Of a stretch of 64,000 nt of DNA, positions 61,294 through 64,000 are shown one piece after another. The stretch spans positions 25,873-89,872 of the forward strand of contig JBDGXI010000003.1 of assembly GCA_039584685.1 (NCBI GenBank), read 5' to 3'. Under the pieces are notes generated by a model that saw only the letters and a program-made list of their open reading frames with translations, did no database searches and was not told where the DNA came from. A program made the translations under genes and the position numbers. Positions within the stretch are counted from its first letter, which is position 1. Every line of letters starts with the position of its first letter. This DNA comes from Benthicola sp039584685 (GTDB lineage Bacteria; Gemmatimonadota; Gemmatimonadetes; Palauibacterales; Palauibacteraceae).

Positions 61294-63192
61294 TCACTCT
61301 TCGACCTGGTAGGAGACCGCCCAGGCCCCGGGGCCTGTGTGAACCGCCAGGGAAGCGGTGGTGGGCCCCGACAGGATCTCGACCGGATCGAAACGATTCT
61401 CCATCTCACGCACGAGGGCTGCGGCGACTTCCGGGACCGCGAAGTGGGCCACTCCCAGTCGGTACCGTGTCGCCCCCGACAGACGATCCTCGAGCATCTG
61501 CAGCACCTGCTCCAGCAGTCCGTCCGTCCCGCGCGCCGTCCCCGCCTTCACGACTCGGCCCTGATCGTCGAGCGAGAGAATGGGCTTCAGGTCGAGGAGC
61601 CCGCCCAGCCAGGCCTTCGCGCGGCCTACACGACCCGATCGCAGCAGATACTCGAACGTGTTCACCGTCAGGAAGATGCCGGAGCGATCGCGAACCGCCC
61701 TCACCTCCGCGGCGACTTCTTCCAGGCTGTGCCCGTCGTCCAGAAGCTCCACGGCGCGCGCCACCAGAAGACCGACACCCAGCGAGCCGGATCGCGAATC
61801 GATGGATTCGGTTGGCACGTCGAACCCCTGCATCGCGGCCGACGCCGATCCGTACGTGCCGGACAGAGCGCCGCTCACGAATATGCCAAGCAGCTGCTCG
61901 GCACCTCGATCCAGCGCCTTCTGATAGCGGTCGACGAACACGGAGGGAGCGGGCTGAGAGGTCTTGGGAGTGGGCGCCCCCGGAGTGGTGAGGATCTCCT
62001 TCAGGCCTTCGCAGTCCAGGTCGATTCCGTCCCTGTACGTCTGGTCTCCGACGATCACCTGCAGAGGGACTACCAGAACTCCGTGGCGTTCCGCCCAATC
62101 GTGCGGGAGGTCTGCGGCCGAATCCGTAACGACCGCTACATGGCGGCCCGCTCCCACCAGCTGAGTGTCCTCGATCACTTCGGAGACGATCTCACCGAAA
62201 GTGCTGAGGAAATCACGAACGGCCTCGGGTGAGTCCGCGTGAATGTGCACCTTGGCCAGCGCACCGCTCTGCAGCACGATCGTGGAGGTGCCCATTCCCT
62301 GCAAGTCTCGCCGCAGTTTCGCCGCGTCCGGAACCCCGGATCCCCGCACCGCGATCTGCGTGCAATAGCGGCCTTCGTCCGCCCCGACTCCAGCCTCCCG
62401 AGCCACGTACAACGACGGCCGGTCCCCACCGTGCGTTCGCTCGAGGGGAGCTTCGGCGATCAGATCGCCCGGCGCGTGGCCCTCGATGTAGTGGACCACT
62501 CCCTCGAAGAACGACACGAGCCCTTTCGCGCCGGCGTCCACGACGTCGGCCTCGCGAAGCACCGGGAGGAGTTCTTTCGTGCGTTGCAGCGAGCGCTCGG
62601 CAGCCGCCTGCAGGTCCCGCAACCACAGGTAGACGTCCTGCCGGGAGTGGGCCCGCCGCCGCGCCTCCGCGGCGAGGTCCCGGGCCACAGTGATGATGGT
62701 GCCCTCGCGGGGATTCTCGAGAACGTCGTGCAGGGACTCCGCGCCAACCGACAGGGCCTCGGCGATGTCCCGCGGACCCACGCGAAGTCGCCGGCCGATG
62801 CTCTCCGAGAATCCCAGGAGGTAGCGCGAGAACAGCATCCCGGAATTGCCCCGGGCCGCCATAACGCCCGCCTCGGCGGCAACCCCCGCGACTTCGGCGA
62901 ACGAGTCGCTGCGGACGTGTCGCAGGGCGTCCGAGATGGAGCGGAGAGTGAGTGTGAGATTGGTGCCCGTATCGCCATCCGGGACGGGAAACACGTTGAT
63001 TCGGTCGAGCTCAGCGCGCTGCCTCCCCACGTAGGCTGCCCCCGCCAGGAAACCGCGACGCAGACGATGCCCGTCCAGGTAGGCAATCCGAACCCGGGGC
63101 CGCGCCCGTCCGGGCGCTGGATTCGGCCTGTACGTGGGGACCTCCGAGTACTCGCTCAAAGCCCGGATTCCTCCTGTTTCGAGAACGGGCAT
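61294..63192 (-). CDS. Fatty acid kinase fusion: FakA-like DAK2 plus FakB-like DegV
   Basis: A 632-residue protein joining two partners that are separate in Firmicutes. The N-terminal DhaL/DAK2 kinase domain (about 40-235) has NVFPVPDGDTGTN (66-78), whose aspartates bind magnesium-ATP, and ARGNSGM. A FakA-type middle region follows (to about 345; AKVHIHAD). The DegV fatty-acid-binding half (351-632) has VVTDSAADLP, KTSQPAPS and SGTYGSA. It would phosphorylate the carboxyl of a fatty acid held by its own DegV half. ATG at 63192, after a GAGGCGGGA site. It follows rplI by 29 bases. Confidence 0.9.
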   Translation of the reverse strand: MPVLETGGIRALSEYSEVPTYRPNPAPGRARPRVRIAYLDGHRLRRGFLAGAAYVGRQRAELDRINVFPVPDGDTGTNLTLTLRSISDALRHVRSDSFAEVAGVAAEAGVMAARGNSGMLFSRYLLGFSESIGRRLRVGPRDIAEALSVGAESLHDVLENPREGTIITVARDLAAEARRRAHSRQDVYLWLRDLQAAAERSLQRTKELLPVLREADVVDAGAKGLVSFFEGVVHYIEGHAPGDLIAEAPLERTHGGDRPSLYVAREAGVGADEGRYCTQIAVRGSGVPDAAKLRRDLQGMGTSTIVLQSGALAKVHIHADSPEAVRDFLSTFGEIVSEVIEDTQLVGAGRHVAVVTDSAADLPHDWAERHGVLVVPLQVIVGDQTYRDGIDLDCEGLKEILTTPGAPTPKTSQPAPSVFVDRYQKALDRGAEQLLGIFVSGALSGTYGSASAAMQGFDVPTESIDSRSGSLGVGLLVARAVELLDDGHSLEEVAAEVRAVRDRSGIFLTVNTFEYLLRSGRVGRAKAWLGGLLDLKPILSLDDQGRVVKAGTARGTDGLLEQVLQMLEDRLSGATRYRLGVAHFAVPEVAAALVREMENRFDPVEILSGPTTASLAVHTGPGAWAVSYQVEE

Positions 63193-63221
63193 CTGGCATC
63201 CCGCCTCAGCTAGCCCACCGG

Positions 63222-63683
63222 TCAGCTCTCGGTCTCGCCCTCCGCGACGACCCACACCGTCACCTCCGGCCTCACCTCGGAGTGCAGGCGAACCGTGACC
63301 TTGTAGACGCCGAGCTGCTTGATCGGCTCCTCGAGCCGGATCAGATGGCGGTCCACGTCCAGTCCCTTCTCGCCCAGCGCTTGAGAGATGTCCGACGCAG
63401 TCACGGAGCCGAACAGCTTGCCGTCCTCTCCGGCCCGAACCGAAAAACTAACGGACTGGCCCTCGATGCGCTCCGCCGCGGCATTCGCTCGATCCAGTTC
63501 GCGGGCGGACCGTTCCAGGATGTGCCGCCGCTCCTCTTCGAACCGCTTCTGGTTCGCGTCGGTCGCCTCGTACGCGATTCCCTGTGGAATCAGGAAGTTG
63601 CGAGCGTAGCCGGGTCTGACATCTACGACCTCTCCGATGTCTCCGAGGTCGTCTACCGCCTGTCTCAGTATTACCTGAACCAT
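63222..63683 (-). CDS. rplI: Ribosomal protein L9
   Basis: A 153-residue large-subunit protein with the N-terminal VILRQAVDDLGDIGEVVDVRPGYARNFLIPQG domain, the connecting helix and the C-terminal FGSVTASDI...LEEPIKQLG domain. The ATG at 63683 has AAGGGG upstream; an ORF start nine bases earlier is less likely. It follows a DUF2232-like gene, as in many rpsF-rpsR-rplI operons. Confidence 0.96.
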   Translation of the reverse strand: MVQVILRQAVDDLGDIGEVVDVRPGYARNFLIPQGIAYEATDANQKRFEEERRHILERSARELDRANAAAERIEGQSVSFSVRAGEDGKLFGSVTASDISQALGEKGLDVDRHLIRLEEPIKQLGVYKVTVRLHSEVRPEVTVWVVAEGETES

Positions 63684-63750
63684 GTCCAGCACCCCTTATG
63701 TTGCTTATCGATCCGTTCGGCAACGCCTGGTCGGCCCGGTGAACGGTGTG

Positions 63751-64000
63751 TCAAAGATCGCGTTCGGCCCGGGCTCGCGACAGTCTGGATCGCAAGTCGA
63801 GCCACGTGTCACTCAGGCCCAGCACCAGGGCCGTGCCGAGGACCACCGGATACAGAAACAGCGCTGCTATCGCCAGCAAGACTGCGCTCCACAGCGACGT
63901 GGCAGCCATAGCACCGATCCACAGTAGGATCGCCGCGCCCCGCAGCAGATACAGCCCGCCCATGAACAATGCCGCATTCTCGCCGACCCGGAACGCCAGC
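63751..64000 (-). CDS. C-terminal end of a multi-pass membrane protein (DUF2232-like)
   Basis: An open frame running in from beyond position 64000 and ending at 63751; 82 residues are visible. It has three hydrophobic stretches (LFMGGLYLLRGAAILLWIG, AATSLWSAVLLAIAALFLYP and a third) and a basic tail. Position before rplI and this hydrophobic pattern fit the YybS/DUF2232 family of the rpsF-rpsR-rplI operon. A TTG or ATG inside the visible part could mislead a start call; the gene is truncated by the window. Confidence 0.65.
   Translation of the reverse strand, partial: LAFRVGENAALFMGGLYLLRGAAILLWIGAMAATSLWSAVLLAIAALFLYPVVLGTALVLGLSDTWLDLRSRLSRARAERDL

Overview
The window is a gene-dense stretch of a high-GC bacterial chromosome with a two-membrane envelope (TonB/ExbB/ExbD, SPOR-domain proteins, an outer-membrane-barrel-like protein) that also carries traits often met in Gram-positives: DivIVA, the c-di-AMP cyclase CdaA, a bacillithiol-type deacetylase, and the neighbourhoods yggS-divIVA-ileS-dksA-lspA-rluD and SRP RNA-dnaX-ybaB-recR. 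With MglA, a type-2 IleRS, a gluzincin/TolB-propeller/barrel protein and frequent GTG/TTG starts, this best fits Gemmatimonadota or a close relative. That placement is inference from gene content; no rRNA gene is present. I see no prophage, insertion sequence, integrase, CRISPR array or replication origin, and no gene-free stretch longer than about 300 bases.

Layout. 1-26285 is almost all minus strand. Read in transcription order it runs thpR, a membrane-anchored unknown, lepB, a sigma-70 factor, then (from a clear promoter at 23121-23149) rplM-rpsI-rpsB, an intrinsic terminator, tsf-pyrH-frr, a small unknown, tilS-hpt-ftsH-folP-cdaA, exbB-exbD-exbD-tonB with a terminator, yggS-divIVA-ileS-dksA-lspA-rluD-gluzincin-small membrane protein, tRNA-Val, a TPR protein with a terminator, and finally mraZ (cut by the window edge) behind a promoter that overlaps a four-repeat MraZ box. 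26472-29099 (plus) holds a PTPS-type pterin enzyme with pabB-pabA, a folate theme completed by folP. comM and a nitroreductase follow on the minus strand. 31568-41802 (plus) holds an EamA transporter, a creatininase-like protein, a secreted unknown, a MacAB-like export system with two different permeases, bshB1, a cysteine desulfurase and mnmA.

41821-64000 is minus again. In transcription order it runs a DUF2232-like end fragment, rplI, a FakA-FakB fusion, rsfS, a 1081-residue gluzincin/propeller/barrel protein, a SPOR lipoprotein-like protein, a pseudo-ATPase/TM/SPOR protein, smc, a metallo-beta-lactamase-fold hydrolase, yraN, the SRP RNA with its own promoter, dnaX-ybaB-recR, a small membrane HEAT-like protein, mglA-pgsA-pncC, an alpha/beta hydrolase, grpE-dnaJ.

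Most genes are housekeeping and tightly coupled (many GTGA/ATGA overlaps). The most unusual part is 50.8-60.8 kb, where the chromosome condensin gene smc is translationally coupled to envelope SPOR proteins and a surface barrel protein. Other points of note are a type-2 IleRS with a swapped GxHH signature, a PTPS with a Cys-Glu active-site motif beside pabBA, the one-polypeptide fatty acid kinase, the creatininase homologue lacking a metal ligand, and the four-repeat MraZ operator.
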